This document shows, one piece after another, positions 46,940 to 58,030 of a DNA stretch of 64,000 nucleotides; the first letter of the stretch is position 1; every line of letters begins with the position of its first letter. A program made the translations under genes and the position numbers. The stretch is taken from NCBI RefSeq assembly GCF_000264905.1, contig NW_006763133.1, forward strand, positions 67,067 through 131,066, in the 5' to 3' direction. This DNA is from Stereum hirsutum FP-91666 SS1 (lineage: Eukaryota; Basidiomycota; Agaricomycetes; Russulales; Stereaceae). The notes beneath the pieces were generated by a model that saw only the letters and a list, made by a program, of their open reading frames with translations, was not told where the DNA came from and did no database searches.

Positions 46940-49598
46940 TCACAAACCAAGCACAGTCTTCAGACTGTTGTAGTCCGGAGATCCCAATCCCGTCACGGGG
47001 TCCCACGAAGCCCTAGAGGAACGATCGTCAGTCCACAATTCATCTACGAGATTTGACACAATGAACGGTCTCACCCAGCCGAGAACCCGTTTGTCCCGCA
47101 GCCGGGGTTATTTCCTGTGGTAGAAAACGCAACAGAACCTCATCAGACGGTGCACGTGAATGTGAAAGAGGTGGACGAACGAACCTGAAGTGATATCATT
47201 GAACGCCTGTGGATTCGCATAAATCAGAGGATTCAACCACCCCAGTGGTGGCTGGCCAGCAGCAACGAGCTCATCGTCCAACATGGCAAAGACGGAGGCG
47301 ACGCTAGGCGTCGAAGCGCTCGTACCGTTGACAGTGTACCAGCCTCCGGTCCATTGGATGTAAAAATTTATCGCCTGTGCCGACACATCAGGGAAACCTG
47401 TATCCATGCAGAAGAACAATGATCAGACTAGCTCTTTCATGGGTTGCCTTATCGTGAAGTCGCAGTAGACGAGAAAATAGAACGTACCGCGCCCGGTAGA
47501 GTTATAGAGGCCGTTATAAGTCCTCGATCCGAAGTTCTCCTGCCATGACGAAACCATGTCAGACTGGAAGGAAGGAACGGCGAAATATGTCGAGAAGCCT
47601 CCGCCAGAGAGTGGGGCTGCAACTTCGGGACCGACTCCAGTCGTTCCACCGACCTGTTTAACGCCACCCGGTCAGTGAGTATGCGAATGAGGTCAGGAAG
47701 ACGGTGGAGACGCACAGATGTGACGTAAGGACATGTCGAAGGGCTACACATAGACCAGTCAGTCGGATTCAGCATGAAACTAAGAGGGCGATGAGTGTGT
47801 GGCGTACAAGGAAGGGACGAAGAATGTGCAGTCATCGTAATAAGTGCCACCGACACCGCCATCTCCAGAACTCGTAAAGGCAGTCGTACCACGGGCCGTA
47901 AGCTGAGCATAGGCGTTACACAGATTACTATAGCAAGGAAAATAGATATTAGGATTCTGGGTCAGAAAATATGACAAGGGCAAAACGTACTTCACGAGGT
48001 TGAACGCCAGCGAGGGCTCATTGAACGCATACCTACATACGGTCGATAAGCACAACTCGTTACTAGTGGAAGTGAATGAGTCGAACGTAAGACTTACGAC
48101 GTAGTTAGAACATTCGGCACGACATCCTCGGCCAATAAGAAGTTAACCTCATCAATGAACCCCGCGATCCCATCCGTATTATCGTACCCCACCGAGACGA
48201 ACTGGACGGGTACTCCTGTCGCCACTCCGATGGTATACTGAAGGTCAAGATCCTACAGTATGAGGATAATCGTCAGCGACGCTCGTCATCATACACAAGG
48301 ACGAAGAATAAAACGAACCGCCTCAGCACCAGCATAATATATCGTTTGGTCGTCCTCTCCGCCGTCTAGTTCTTCTAGGGTATATGTCGCGTTGCTATCC
48401 ATGTCGGGACGGAAATATGCAAGGAAAGCCTGTTGTTTGCGTGGTAATCCGTGTGAGTAGAGACGAGGGAAGGACGATTATACTTGGGCCACAAATAGAA
48501 AACAGGTCCTACCTGGAGGTCAGCTCTATTCGCATTCTCGTCGGTGAAACCTGAAACTGCCATGATGTTCGAAGCCTGCGTAGCCGGGCTAGGTAATAGG
48601 ATGAAGACGGGCACCGCATGTCAGCACTGTCGACGGAGATCCGTTCATAGAGACAGAACTCACGTCCTTGGGATGTTGTACATCTCAATGAGACAAGCCG
48701 GTTGCATAGAGGTCCTAGACAGCGAGATAGTGCATTCAACAACTTGTCGGCAGCAAGTATCATACGTAGACAGAGAAATGGCTTACTCGCAAACGGGATC
48801 GACAGCCTCGGTGGTTGTGCGACCAGAAGCGCCCGTAACGGTCTTTGGAGGCGAAACAGGCTTCGCGCTCGTTTTCATCTTCGATCCGGTATTCGGGACC
48901 GGAAATCTATACAAATAAGGCAAGTAAAATACATCAGTCCTATTCATTCGATACGAACAACATAACCCAGAAAGAAACAGAAACTCACACAACGGTCGGA
49001 TGCACGAAACTAACGTGTTCCTTCAAACTACTCGGCACCGAATACTGCAAAGTCCTGATCGCGGTCTGCCCAGTCGCTTGGTGCTGGAAGGTTGAAAAAT
49101 CGGCGCCGAGGACGTCGTTAGCTTGTGAGACGGTCATGTTGACGGAGACCCAGTCGCCTGCGGGTGAGAAGAGTGTGGAGGTGAGGTTGTTGGAGGCGAG
49201 CCAATCGTTGAAGGAGGATGCAGTGTCTGTGGATGGGGCGACAAAAGCTTCGACCTAGAGTCATACACATAAAATGAGTTGATGTTCGAGGCCTGGCGTA
49301 GTAAGATGAAAAAAGAAGGCTGACCTGCTCCTTTGACAAAAACTGCCTATACCTCTCACTCCCTGGCGTGCTAATCGCATACAATTCGCTCTCCAGTCCC
49401 GGGAAATTGCTCTGCGTCAGCGCAAACTTGAGGCTCAACACTTCGTCCTCTGGTGCTGCTCCGACGTGCACGAAGCCGGAAGGAACGGAATCTCTACGCT
49501 CGTGGACGACCATATCACGCCCGGTCGTGGCTAATGGCTTGGCACATGCTACCGAGAGCAAGAAGGCAGCTGTGGAGAGCAGAGCTAGATGCACCATG
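46940..49598 (-). CDS. Sedolisin-type (S53) tripeptidyl-peptidase, secreted
   Basis: Acid serine peptidase that trims tripeptides from protein ends outside the cell. The start at 49598 gives the signal peptide MVHLALLSTAAFLLSVACA. The pro-domain includes PSGFVHVGAAPEDEVLSLKFAL and GSERYRQFLSKEQV. In the mature part the catalytic Glu and Asp are in GAEADLDLQYTIG (about 48330-48240), the oxyanion Asp region is TAFTSSGDGGVGG (about 47880-47850), and the catalytic Ser is in NGTSASTPSVASV (about 47330). C-terminal blocks are PLGWLNPLIYANP, PGCGTNGFSAG and SWDPVTGLGSPDY, with calcium-site residues expected there. The stop is a TGA at 46940-46942. Many short introns interrupt the gene. The frames agree at the junctions checked. 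A TATAAAG lies about 85 bp upstream of the ATG. Confidence 0.9.
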
Positions 49599-51136
49599 GT
49601 GAGGCGAGATGGGCGAGCGAGCAACCTAAACTGTAAGAACACGAAACACCAAGGAAAAGCACATCGACGCAACAGAACCTTTATAGCACTAGTCCTACCA
49701 GGCTGAAGATCAAGACATGCCGAAAACTCGAAAGCTCGACGCATTGCTCTGATTCTTCGGAAGGACACCACTCGGGCCCTCTGACCACCGACAATCCTTC
49801 GTAATGGCCGTCCGCACCCTCTCAACGGATCCTAGCCACGACGCTCATATCGCGGCCCATAAGACCATAAAACGGTTCATCAGGCAAAAGCATATGCTCC
49901 CTTTCCTATAAAAAGCGACAAATAGAGTCATCCGACCCGTCCTTCAAGGATCGCCAACGGGTGGAACAATGGGCTGATGGAACGACGATACGAGATTCAC
50001 GTTAGACACTGGTGACAAACGACAGGATAAATAATTTATAGCGGAGTAGTATCACGCGGCTGTCGCACAAAAGGAGTTGAGAGGCGACAATGCGGAGAGT
50101 TTGGACGCTTTCAACGCTTTTGCGGTGATTAGGGCTAGCGCTGACGATGCGTGCTCGTCGGGTGGTCGATACGAACTGCTACGACACCGTGCTTTCCGTG
50201 TTTTAAAAAGCCTGGATTAGGAAAACATGGATGTACGCAAACAATCACGCGGCACAAGGGAGATGTCATGATACGGCACCAGAACAGTGAGGTATACGCG
50301 TATCATGGATGATCCACCAGGTCCAAGGGCAGGAGGGAGAAGGAGAAGTTCGACATCCATCGCTAGCCCCGAGCAAGAGGTCCAAACTTGGACGCGACGG
50401 AGGAGAAACCAGCGTCCTCGGATATGCCTCGGTCCGGAGATTCTGCTGTCCTATTCGAGACTCTGTTAGAAAGGTAGCAACGAGACCATGAAAAGGAGGG
50501 CGGAAGGCCGCAGCTCACAGGGCCGAATGTGACTTGGCGAGATGAAACAAAACGTGAAAATCGTTCGAGTGGTGTGTCATTTGCACCCGCGACCTCGACG
50601 AAGCAGGGGCAGCTGTTGCCCGCGTCAGAGGAGACTGCGTTGGTGAGGCGCGCAACATGTTCGGTCGCTTCGATAACGCTGCACTTGAGACCATTGTGCC
50701 CAAAGAGGTCATCACGGTCCTTGAGAACCCATTTTGGGAAACACAGAAATAGACGCCCAATGAGGTGACACCAAAAGACGACCCAAGACTAATCAAACCA
50801 CCAACCTATCGAGAGACAGCAATTGGAAAATGGGATGATGATGCGCTATAACAAGTCACCCATGTCGCCTGTGGAGTGTTGTTACAACCTGACGTTGGTA
50901 ATGGCTTACGTGCTGGAGGTCATAGGGACGTTGGTTGAATCTCAGCCAGAACCGCAAAGTGAATATAGCCATTTGTAGTCAGAGATCTTCTGGAGGGAAC
51001 ATGAAGACAAGTCGTTGCAGTCAGATGGGGTTCAAACACTATGGACCAAGTTTCAGCCATGCATTTCGTCCACAAGAACGAAAAGGAGATACCACACATC
51101 CACACCACACCCACGGTCGCAGAGCAGATGAACCTT
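49599..51136. other. No recognisable gene; sedolisin promoter on the left
   Basis: About 1.5 kb between the sedolisin start and the 3' end of the Spp2-like gene. Short frames only. Confidence 0.45.
49679..49685 (-). promoter_or_regulatory. Probable TATA box of the sedolisin gene
   Basis: TATAAAG on the minus strand, about 81-87 bp upstream of the ATG at 49598. This spacing is usual for highly regulated secreted-enzyme genes in fungi. Confidence 0.5.
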
Positions 51137-51252
51137 TCAATCCCTCCTCCTCGAGCTCCTCGATTCGTCACGGTCGCGGTCTCTTCGGCGATGCCTGTCC
51201 TCGTAGTCACCGTCCTTCCTCGAGCTACGCCTATCTCGGTCGCGATCTGCAT

Positions 51253-52844
51253 CTATGTCCCTTCCTCTGTCCCTAACATCGTCCTTCCTCTGTCCCTAAC
51301 ATCGTCCTTCCTCCGGCGGTCATAGTCCCCGTCCCTACCATCTCGTCTTCGGTCGTCGTAATCCCTCTCCTTTCCCTTCTCCTTCCTCCACTCTCCGTCC
51401 CTGTTCTTATCCTCATAACTCCGCTCCCTATCCCGATCCCTATCCCTTGGCCTCTCGGTCTCGCTCCTCCTCTCATTCCTCTCCGGTGACTCTCTTCTCG
51501 ATCGACTCCCACTCCCACTCCTATTCGTCCTCACATCATCTCCCTCCCGCTTTATGACGGGTACATACCGCTTCTCCGGCCTCCCCATCTTCTTCTTCCT
51601 CGGATCCCCATCATCGAGCACCTCCTTCTCCTTCGCTCCAATACCCAACAGCGCAGGCCTCGCACTCGGCAAGTACGGCTCCATCGCCTTCTTACCCTTC
51701 AAATGTTTGCCCTTCCCCGCCGGCCCGTCCGGCGTCCATCCCATTCCACGTAACAGCGCCGCACCGAACTGAGAGACCGGAACGCGCTCGTAGTCTGCCA
51801 TAGTGGCGGATTCGGGAAGGATCTGCATGTCTTGCTGGAAGGCTTCGGTTTCGGAGACCGGGGTTGGGATGACGTCGATTGTGGGCTCGGAGGATGCGTC
51901 TTGGCCTGAAAGGAGAAGACGAATGGCGCGCTGATCTTCCGTCTCTGGCTCGACCTTCACTTCTTCCTCCGCCTTGACTTCCACCGTCGTGCTCGTTTCC
52001 TCCTCCATCTTCACGTCCCCCTCCTCCCCGGGTTCAATCTTCTCCAACTTGACCTTCTTCCGGACTTGTAAACCTCTCAACTCAGGTCCCGAATTGATGG
52101 TGTCCTTCGTGCCTAGTCCCCCCTGGGACCCATCGGCGCCAGTCATGGCTGCCGCGCTGGGAGGGACGTAGGTGGGTTGTTTGATGCCGCGACGCTGGCG
52201 GGCGAGGGCGCGCCAATCTTTGTTGGCGAGGGAGGGAATGACGAGGGGCGCGGCAGGTTTGAGGCGTTCGCCGTTGGCTCTGTAGATGTATCAAGTGATA
52301 TATTCAAGGATTTTGATGGGGATGGGGGAGTGTGAGAGATAGAGAGAGGCGACGGGGATAAGGGCTTTTGTGAGTTGAGGAACTAGTTCAGGTAGAGAAA
52401 AGCGCAAACAAAATGGAAGGGGGTTCAGAAGGGAAGAAACGACCGAGTATGGGTTCTGTGTAGAATGAATGTCGGAAATGTAGAACAAGTCGAAAAAATA
52501 GCGTTGTCAAAATGAAGAAACACACACCGCTGTACCCCAAATTGATCAAACCCAGTCACGAGCTCGTCTTCCATCCTTTCCTCCTCACTGCTATCGCTCT
52601 CCTCTCCTCTCTCTTCATAAGTACGCGCTCTCGGCTTCGGGCTGTTACTTCCTGACCTCGAGCCGGCACCTTGATCCGTCAAATGACGAGGCAAGGCAGG
52701 AATCTTGAACGACGGCGCTGATGCATGAGGCGAAGTCGCTGCTGCGTCGCTGTCAGGGCCGGTGGACGTGGCACGAGAGGAAGAAGGGGTTGGGCGACGG
52801 ATTGTAAAAGAGACTTTGGACTCTTGTTTGACGGTGGAAGACAT
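51253..52844 (-). CDS. Spp2/GPKOW-like pre-mRNA splicing factor, C-terminal tail truncated by a 23-bp duplication
   Basis: Spp2-type proteins bind and activate the DEAH helicase Prp2 in the spliceosome. Exon 1 (52844-52528) encodes MSSTVKQESKVSFTIRRPTP, the family's amino-terminal SFTIRR/KP motif, and ends at FDQFGVQR. Exon 2 starts at about 52279 with ANGERLKPAAPLVIPSLANKDWRALARQ, then ADYERVPVSQFGAALLRGMGW, the G-patch-like Spp2 core with GKGKHLKGKKA, then IGAKEKEVLDD, and a long Arg/Asp/Glu-rich tail. As assembled, the frame ends at 51253 because a 23-bp unit is present twice (51261-51306). With a single unit the RD-rich reading would continue to a TGA at 51137-51139. The core domain is unaffected. 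Confidence 0.85.
51261..51306. repeat. Perfect 23-bp tandem duplication in the Spp2-like coding sequence
   Basis: Two identical units (51261-51283 and 51284-51306), each beginning CTTCCTCTGTCCC on the plus strand. The unit length is not a multiple of three, so it shifts the frame. Confidence 0.95.
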
Positions 52845-53348
52845 CGTCGTCGTGAACGTCGTGCTTTCGATGTCGGTTACCGGACAAAACTCGACTAACG
52901 CGACGTTGGAGTCAAAGGTGGCACAGCCCACCTTCGGCAGATGCCGGTGTGGCGCTGCTTGGGAACGCCACTCATACGATGCATCGACTGAACGGTGAAC
53001 GTCTACGATCAACTGCCCAGCACGAATAGGGTACTTATAACAAGGCATGAAAGACTCTATCTTGTTGATTTATATATATGCTCTGTTTGTGTTCAAAAGT
53101 ATATGGTCCTACCGACGCTGACTTTGCACTGACTACTTATTCATTCAGTACCTCTCTAAACCCTCAAGCTGGCTTGACCAAAAAAGTACAGGAATGTGCC
53201 ATGAGCTGCGACCATCCACCCAAATCTGGCAGCATTTTCTGACATTGTAAAATACAACGTTCTTCTCGTTCTGCAGAGTTACATCAATAAACAAGCCTTT
53301 TTCCGTAAGCGGGAGGCGCTCACCCATCAATATAAACCGCACTCATTT
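52845..53348. promoter_or_regulatory. Spp2-like gene promoter region and neighbour 3' end
   Basis: About 500 bp between the Spp2-like start codon and the 3' end of the UPF0303 gene, transcribed in the same direction. No further gene is seen. Confidence 0.4.
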
Positions 53349-53977
53349 CTACTGCTGCTTCTCCTCATTCAGAAAATCTTGAATCGTCTCGACAATGACC
53401 ATATGATTGTCCGAATGGTAATTCAACCCAGTCACGACGACAACCCCCACAATGCCCTCCACGCCCTCCACCATGATGGGCACTCCACCACCATCAAGTG
53501 AATACAGTGTCGACTCCTCGTCGCTCAAACAGGCCCACTTTGAAATTTTTTTTTCTCTTGTCGTTTGATGTCCTCCAACGTCGCGAAAGCGCACGCTCAT
53601 ATAGTAACTCGAGCGTTCAAACCTCAAAACGGTGTTCCGATTACGAGCGATCGAAGAGGCAATATTGAGAGTGATTCCTGGGCGTGTGACGGCTTGAAAT
53701 ACGGTATGAGGAAGGCAATGAGGCGGTGGGCTGGTGTTCCCAAGGGAGATAGATATGATAGCAGGGTTGGCGGATTTTAACGCTAGGATACGAGTGCGTA
53801 AAGCCATGCCGAGGGCGAAGGCAGTATCGGAGGTGAACGACGGGAATACGAGAGATTTCTCCTGAGCCTCGATCTTGTCAAGCTGTTGAGAGATACAAAT
53901 ATCCTTCAGTCGGGGGCATGGAGTCTTAATCAGGAAGCGAAGCATACCAGGGTGGGAGCCTGTAGTAGAGTGGTCAT
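53349..53977 (-). CDS. UPF0303/DUF336 (HbpS-like) family protein
   Basis: Small protein of the DUF336 fold, some members of which bind or degrade haem. The biochemical role of this fungal group is not established. Exon 1 (53977-53948) encodes MTTLLQAPTL and exon 2 starts at 53882 with LDKIEAQEKSLVFPSFTSDTAFALG. Family landmarks: the QEKxLVFxxFxxDTAxxLG start, FERSSYYMSVRFRDVG in the middle, and the glycine-rich end LDGGGVPIMVEGVEGIVGVVVVTGL followed by HMVIVETIQDFL. Length about 190 residues, close to the family norm. The stretch REKKISKWACLSDEES is slightly longer than usual and may hide a small intron. No signal peptide, so cytosolic. Confidence 0.8.
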
Positions 53978-54773
53978 GATAATCGTTTACGAGGAATTGA
54001 CGTGACTGTGCGACTAAGTACTAACAAAGAGATGTTATGAATCTACGCAGGATATAAGAGGGGCCATACTCGATAGGTACCTTGGAAGAAAACTGACGTA
54101 TCCCAGAGTCAATCAACCTGTCTTAAATACTTCCCGGCTATGGACGCCACAAGAATTCGGGACATACAGCCCAGCCTCTGGCTTACAATTGTTCCACGAA
54201 GACATCGCACCTCGAGGTGCCTCGAGGATACAGCATGCATCTACGCCTATTGTGTGCTGCCCAGTGATACTGTAACTTAGAAGCATGGACATGTGAGGCG
54301 CCCCTGCAGCCGTGGAAGGCGTGTGGCACGACGTGACCCGAACTCCTGGCGTCGAACATACTGCGCGCCACACAGAGGTACTTACTGAATCATACACACA
54401 TCCGCCTTGCATCCTAAAGCTGGCGGCAGACAACAAGAAACTCATTCGCAATGGATATGCATGGTTTTCGTCACAATATAAACGCACGGGTCCTATTCCT
54501 TCCCTACCACAATCTGAACACAAGCGTGACACCATCATGCATGCTCGGACGCAACTTAAAGACACTTTCGCGAAACCGATCTGAAACCTATCGAACCGCT
54601 ACTATAAGTATCATGAACAACAATTGTCTCTTTTCAATTTCATGATTCCTAATGCCGATTCCGCGCATATTGCTTTACGAGACGTTCTGTATAAAATGCG
54701 CAATTATCAATACACCATAAGTATGTTTGGAGAAGAACTGGAAAAAAAGACAATAACATACATGATATTATGT
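53978..54773. other. No recognisable gene
   Basis: About 800 bp between the UPF0303 gene start and the 3' end of the lectin pseudogene. Confidence 0.5.
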
Positions 54774-55317
54774 TCATCCGATGATGATGTCCGCCTTCAA
54801 CTCATGGCCCTCCGCAACCGTGTACTTCACCTCAAATTTCCTCCCACAGTCTTGCTCTTCACACTATAATCCTCCAACGTTTTCTCCATACGACCTCTTC
54901 GCATCATACCACTCCGGCGTGATAACGACCCCCGTGTCGTGCGGCACCAGCCCGGTCACGACGTCGCACCAGCGCGCATAGTTGTGCACCCCGAGCGCGA
55001 CGATGAAACGTTCGTTACGGTCGGCGGACTCAAAGCGGAGGGTGCCGCAGGTGCCAGAGGCGTTCATGCGAAGGACTTGTTGGTCGTTGGGTTCGGTCCA
55101 GGCGCCGCCGCCGCCGTAGTTGAAGACGCATTTCTCGATAATTTCGAAGAAGGAGGAGGGGTTCGTCTGGAAGACGCGGACCGCTACTCAATAGCCAAGG
55201 ACATTGGGCCAGGAGGGTACATCTGGTGCACATCTCTTGGCGAATGTTTTGTGCGAGGTAGTGCGAAGAAGATGAAGACGTTGCGTTTGAACAACGAGTA
55301 CGCCTATGTAGCGACAT
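54774..55317 (-). pseudogene. Fungal fruit-body lectin (ABL/XCL type), frameshifted
   Basis: Members bind Thomsen-Friedenreich-type and N-acetylglucosamine glycans and are thought to defend fruit bodies. The minus strand reads VRVFQTNPSSFFEIIEKCVF, then the diagnostic block SGTCGTLRFESADRNERF and ALGVHNYARWCDVVTGL, then GVVITPEWYDAKRS. After that the original frame meets a stop. The expected continuation LEDYSVKSKT appears one base out (about 54870-54840), and the C-terminal FEVKYTVAEGHELKAD segment appears after a second shift, ending in TGA at 54774-54776. The total span matches the normal family length of about 140 residues, so only indels separate it from an intact gene. The first exon (candidate ATG at 55317 with an intron to about 55190) is uncertain. 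Either a recent pseudogene or two assembly indels. Confidence 0.75.
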
Positions 55318-56145
55318 GATCGTCCGTAATTTGCCGGTAAGCAGGGCCGTGACACCCAGAATCAACCCAGAATACAGCGCCGGTGACATGGTTGAATTTC
55401 ATCCTATAAAAATCCCGCTCGACGGATTCACAGAGCTACCTACGTATTGTTCTGAGGAAACACTTAAGTATAGTGCTCACCTTATGTAAATCAACCTAAG
55501 ATTCTTATCCCCCTCCGCGGAAGCAACGAACTTAATCGAATACTTTCAAGATCCACCCTGAGGGCCATCGTTAGTCACAAGGGTGCACGGGACTAGATTT
55601 CACTGAGCAGTGATTTGACCGAGTATCAAGAGCGAGAATTGGCCTATGACGTGGTAAACCGCAGAGACCGTTATACTTAGCTAAATATCGAGTAAGAATG
55701 AAATGTTTCTTTGGAGACCAAGCACAGTAGACAACTAACATCAGCAAGGCCGCATCTGGCTAAACCTAGCTATTTCGGTCTATTCGGTCTCCCGGGAGAC
55801 CCGAATAGATGGTTTGACAGCATCTATTCATCATAGACCTGCCTTCTGGGAGGCACGAAATAGAGCACAATAGAGTATGATAGCTCCGTTCATTTCTCCT
55901 GTAGAGGATTCAGTAGAACATAGTACTCGACTCTTATTGGCCAGTTTGGATGGTAAAAAGTGATTTATTGCGGAAATAAAGTGGGTGCTAAGCATACTTT
56001 ACATCAAACAAGATTGGTACATAGCAAGTAAAAAAAAATCGTAGCATCAAACCACAGCCTGGCACCTCAGTCACCAATAAACACAATCCCGACTTGTGCC
56101 CAGTAGCTACAAGTTCGAGATCCTGGACAACCTGCAATCAGATAC
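55318..56145. other. No recognisable gene; small palindrome
   Basis: About 830 bp. It contains a hairpin TCTATTCGGTCTCCCGGGAG...CGAATAGA at about 55780-55808, with a one-base bulge. Nothing else is supportable. Confidence 0.45.
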
Positions 56146-57110
56146 TTACGTGGCTATTCGCCCGTCAGCCTCACCGTTGAGCCACGTCTCCATCAACGGA
56201 CCCCGTAGTCGAAGTAGGTGGGAAATGCCGTGGTAGGTGAAGAGATCGACAACTGGGACGATCGGAATAGGCAGAAGGATCGGCAAAAGTGTGTGAGGCA
56301 AGGGAGGCTGTATGGAGAGCTGGAGAGAAATCAGCGATGGTTCAAAATAACGATGACAGAGAAACAAAATGGATAAAGATACAAAGAACGAATAAACATG
56401 CATAGGTGGTGGCGATAGAGGGACAACTATCCCATCGAGTGTGAATGGGGCAGACGAGATTGGAAGGCTGGCGCCGAATCCAATGATGGACTCGATATAC
56501 GGGATCGGACGACCGAACCACGGACACGGACACGTGACGATTCCATCGGAAGTCTCGACGGACTCAGCGTCGAGCGAGGCTTCCACCTCTGCGGCACGTG
56601 AGTCAACGAGCGATACCGTCAGCAGCACCCTCCAGAGGCGATCTTGACTGTGGCGTCGGTAACGAAACCGACGAGTCCACCCATTCCTCGTCGTCCTCGT
56701 TGTACCGATTGTCGTTGTCCAGTTCACTCTGTGGTGGCGGTCGACAGCCGGATCAAAGTGCATCGATATGATGGGACAGGCAAGAGGGAGGAGTGGAGAA
56801 GATAGGAAGCGCGAGACGTACCCAAGAACAAACCACGTTCCCGCTAGAATAACACTGACCGTAATAACCGTCGTATAGTCCATGGCATCCTTCATGACAG
56901 GCAGCACCATCGGTATCGAGAAACCCACCGTCGAGAACAACGTCCACATTATATAGTTTAGATTGACCTGTGTTTCGCACATGCCGCACATGAGGAGCAG
57001 GGAGAGCAACCAGGAAGAAAGACGACGTACCGCCCATCCAAGAAGACCATCTCCCATGCAGAACGGACCTGGCTTGAACGTACCTCAGCTAGATTATACA
57101 CGCACCTGAT
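56146..57110 (-). pseudogene. Amino-acid permease (APC superfamily)-like C-terminal remnant
   Basis: From about 57075 the minus strand reads FKPGPFCMGDGLLGWAVN across an intron (57028-56965 region), then LNYIMWTLFSTVGFSIPMVLPV and MDYTTVITVSVILAGTWFVLG. This resembles the last two or three membrane helices of fungal GABA/choline-type permeases, including the Met-Asn/Asp-Tyr motif before the final helix. The amino-terminal ten or so helices are absent upstream: the sequence beyond 57.1 kb shows Cys-rich, non-membrane readings instead. After the last helix the frame stays open to a TAG at 56146-56148 through sequence with no recognised domain. It is therefore best seen as a truncated copy. A short unrelated gene cannot be excluded. 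Confidence 0.4.
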
Positions 57111-57570
57111 CACATCTCCCTCCTCCACGTCTTCGACCGGTGCCGTGGGTGACGTCGAGCACACACATGCAACGCCACATGCGCAATCATCGAGCCTGAC
57201 CTGTCCAAGAAGATACCTTCAGTGAGTAAGTATGCAAAAGTATGGGAATGGGGAAAGAAACACACGCACCGCACGAAGGGTTCAGGAGACATGAATCGAG
57301 GCCATCACGCCGATCGGAGGTAGCTTGTATCGAAAGCCGGGATACCGTGGGGGAGGACATATCGTGGATGTGGCAGGTGGCCACTGGCAGCGACATATTT
57401 CTGGACGCGAAAGAGGAGGACGTTGTGGTGTTCGAGGGTGAAAGATAAAGGCGTGAGATGAGGGAAGAGAGAAAGTGGATGAGAGGCGCTTGCCTTCGAA
57501 GTTCGTCAAAGAGATCAACGGGATCACGTGTTGGTTTAGGGCGGGCGCGGCAGGAGTATCGTGAATGTAA

Positions 57571-58030
57571 ATGACTCAAACCAGATTCGTCCCTCCCATT
57601 CTTGCCGCTCATCTACCCATCCTCGAATCCGAATTTCCGCTGCACGCTCATCAGTACACCGACAGCATCGAGCCTTTCGACGCTTATTTACCCAGCGGTT
57701 GTGAGTATCAGCACTCTCTTCTCCTGCCGTGTACGAACGCCAGCCTTGGCGTGGCGACGCACACCTTGGAGATAGCGATCCTTGCGTCCTCGCGAGCGTG
57801 AAAACGACGGGACGATTGTCGATGTGGATGCACTATTCAATTGGTATAGGGGTGTGTGTGCGGCCTAATGGGTTGGCTGTGAGTTTCACCGAGGCTCGCC
57901 GGTACGTCTTCTGCTGCACGGTCGTTATGTTATACCACTCACCCCGACTGCCTTCCTACTCTCGGGTCAGTGCTCTCCCACCGGAACTGTGGTGCGACCG
58001 TATACGCACTAGTTCATGTCCGTAGAACAT
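57571..58030 (+). CDS. Weak candidate short gene, unrecognised
   Basis: The ATG at 57571 opens MTQTRFVPPILAAHLPILES and a possible GTGAGT donor lies at about 57701. A candidate second exon (57764 onwards, WRGDAHLGDSDPCVLASVKT) stays open for about 85 codons, but the phase does not match at the obvious acceptor. No domain recognised. It may be noise. Confidence 0.2.
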
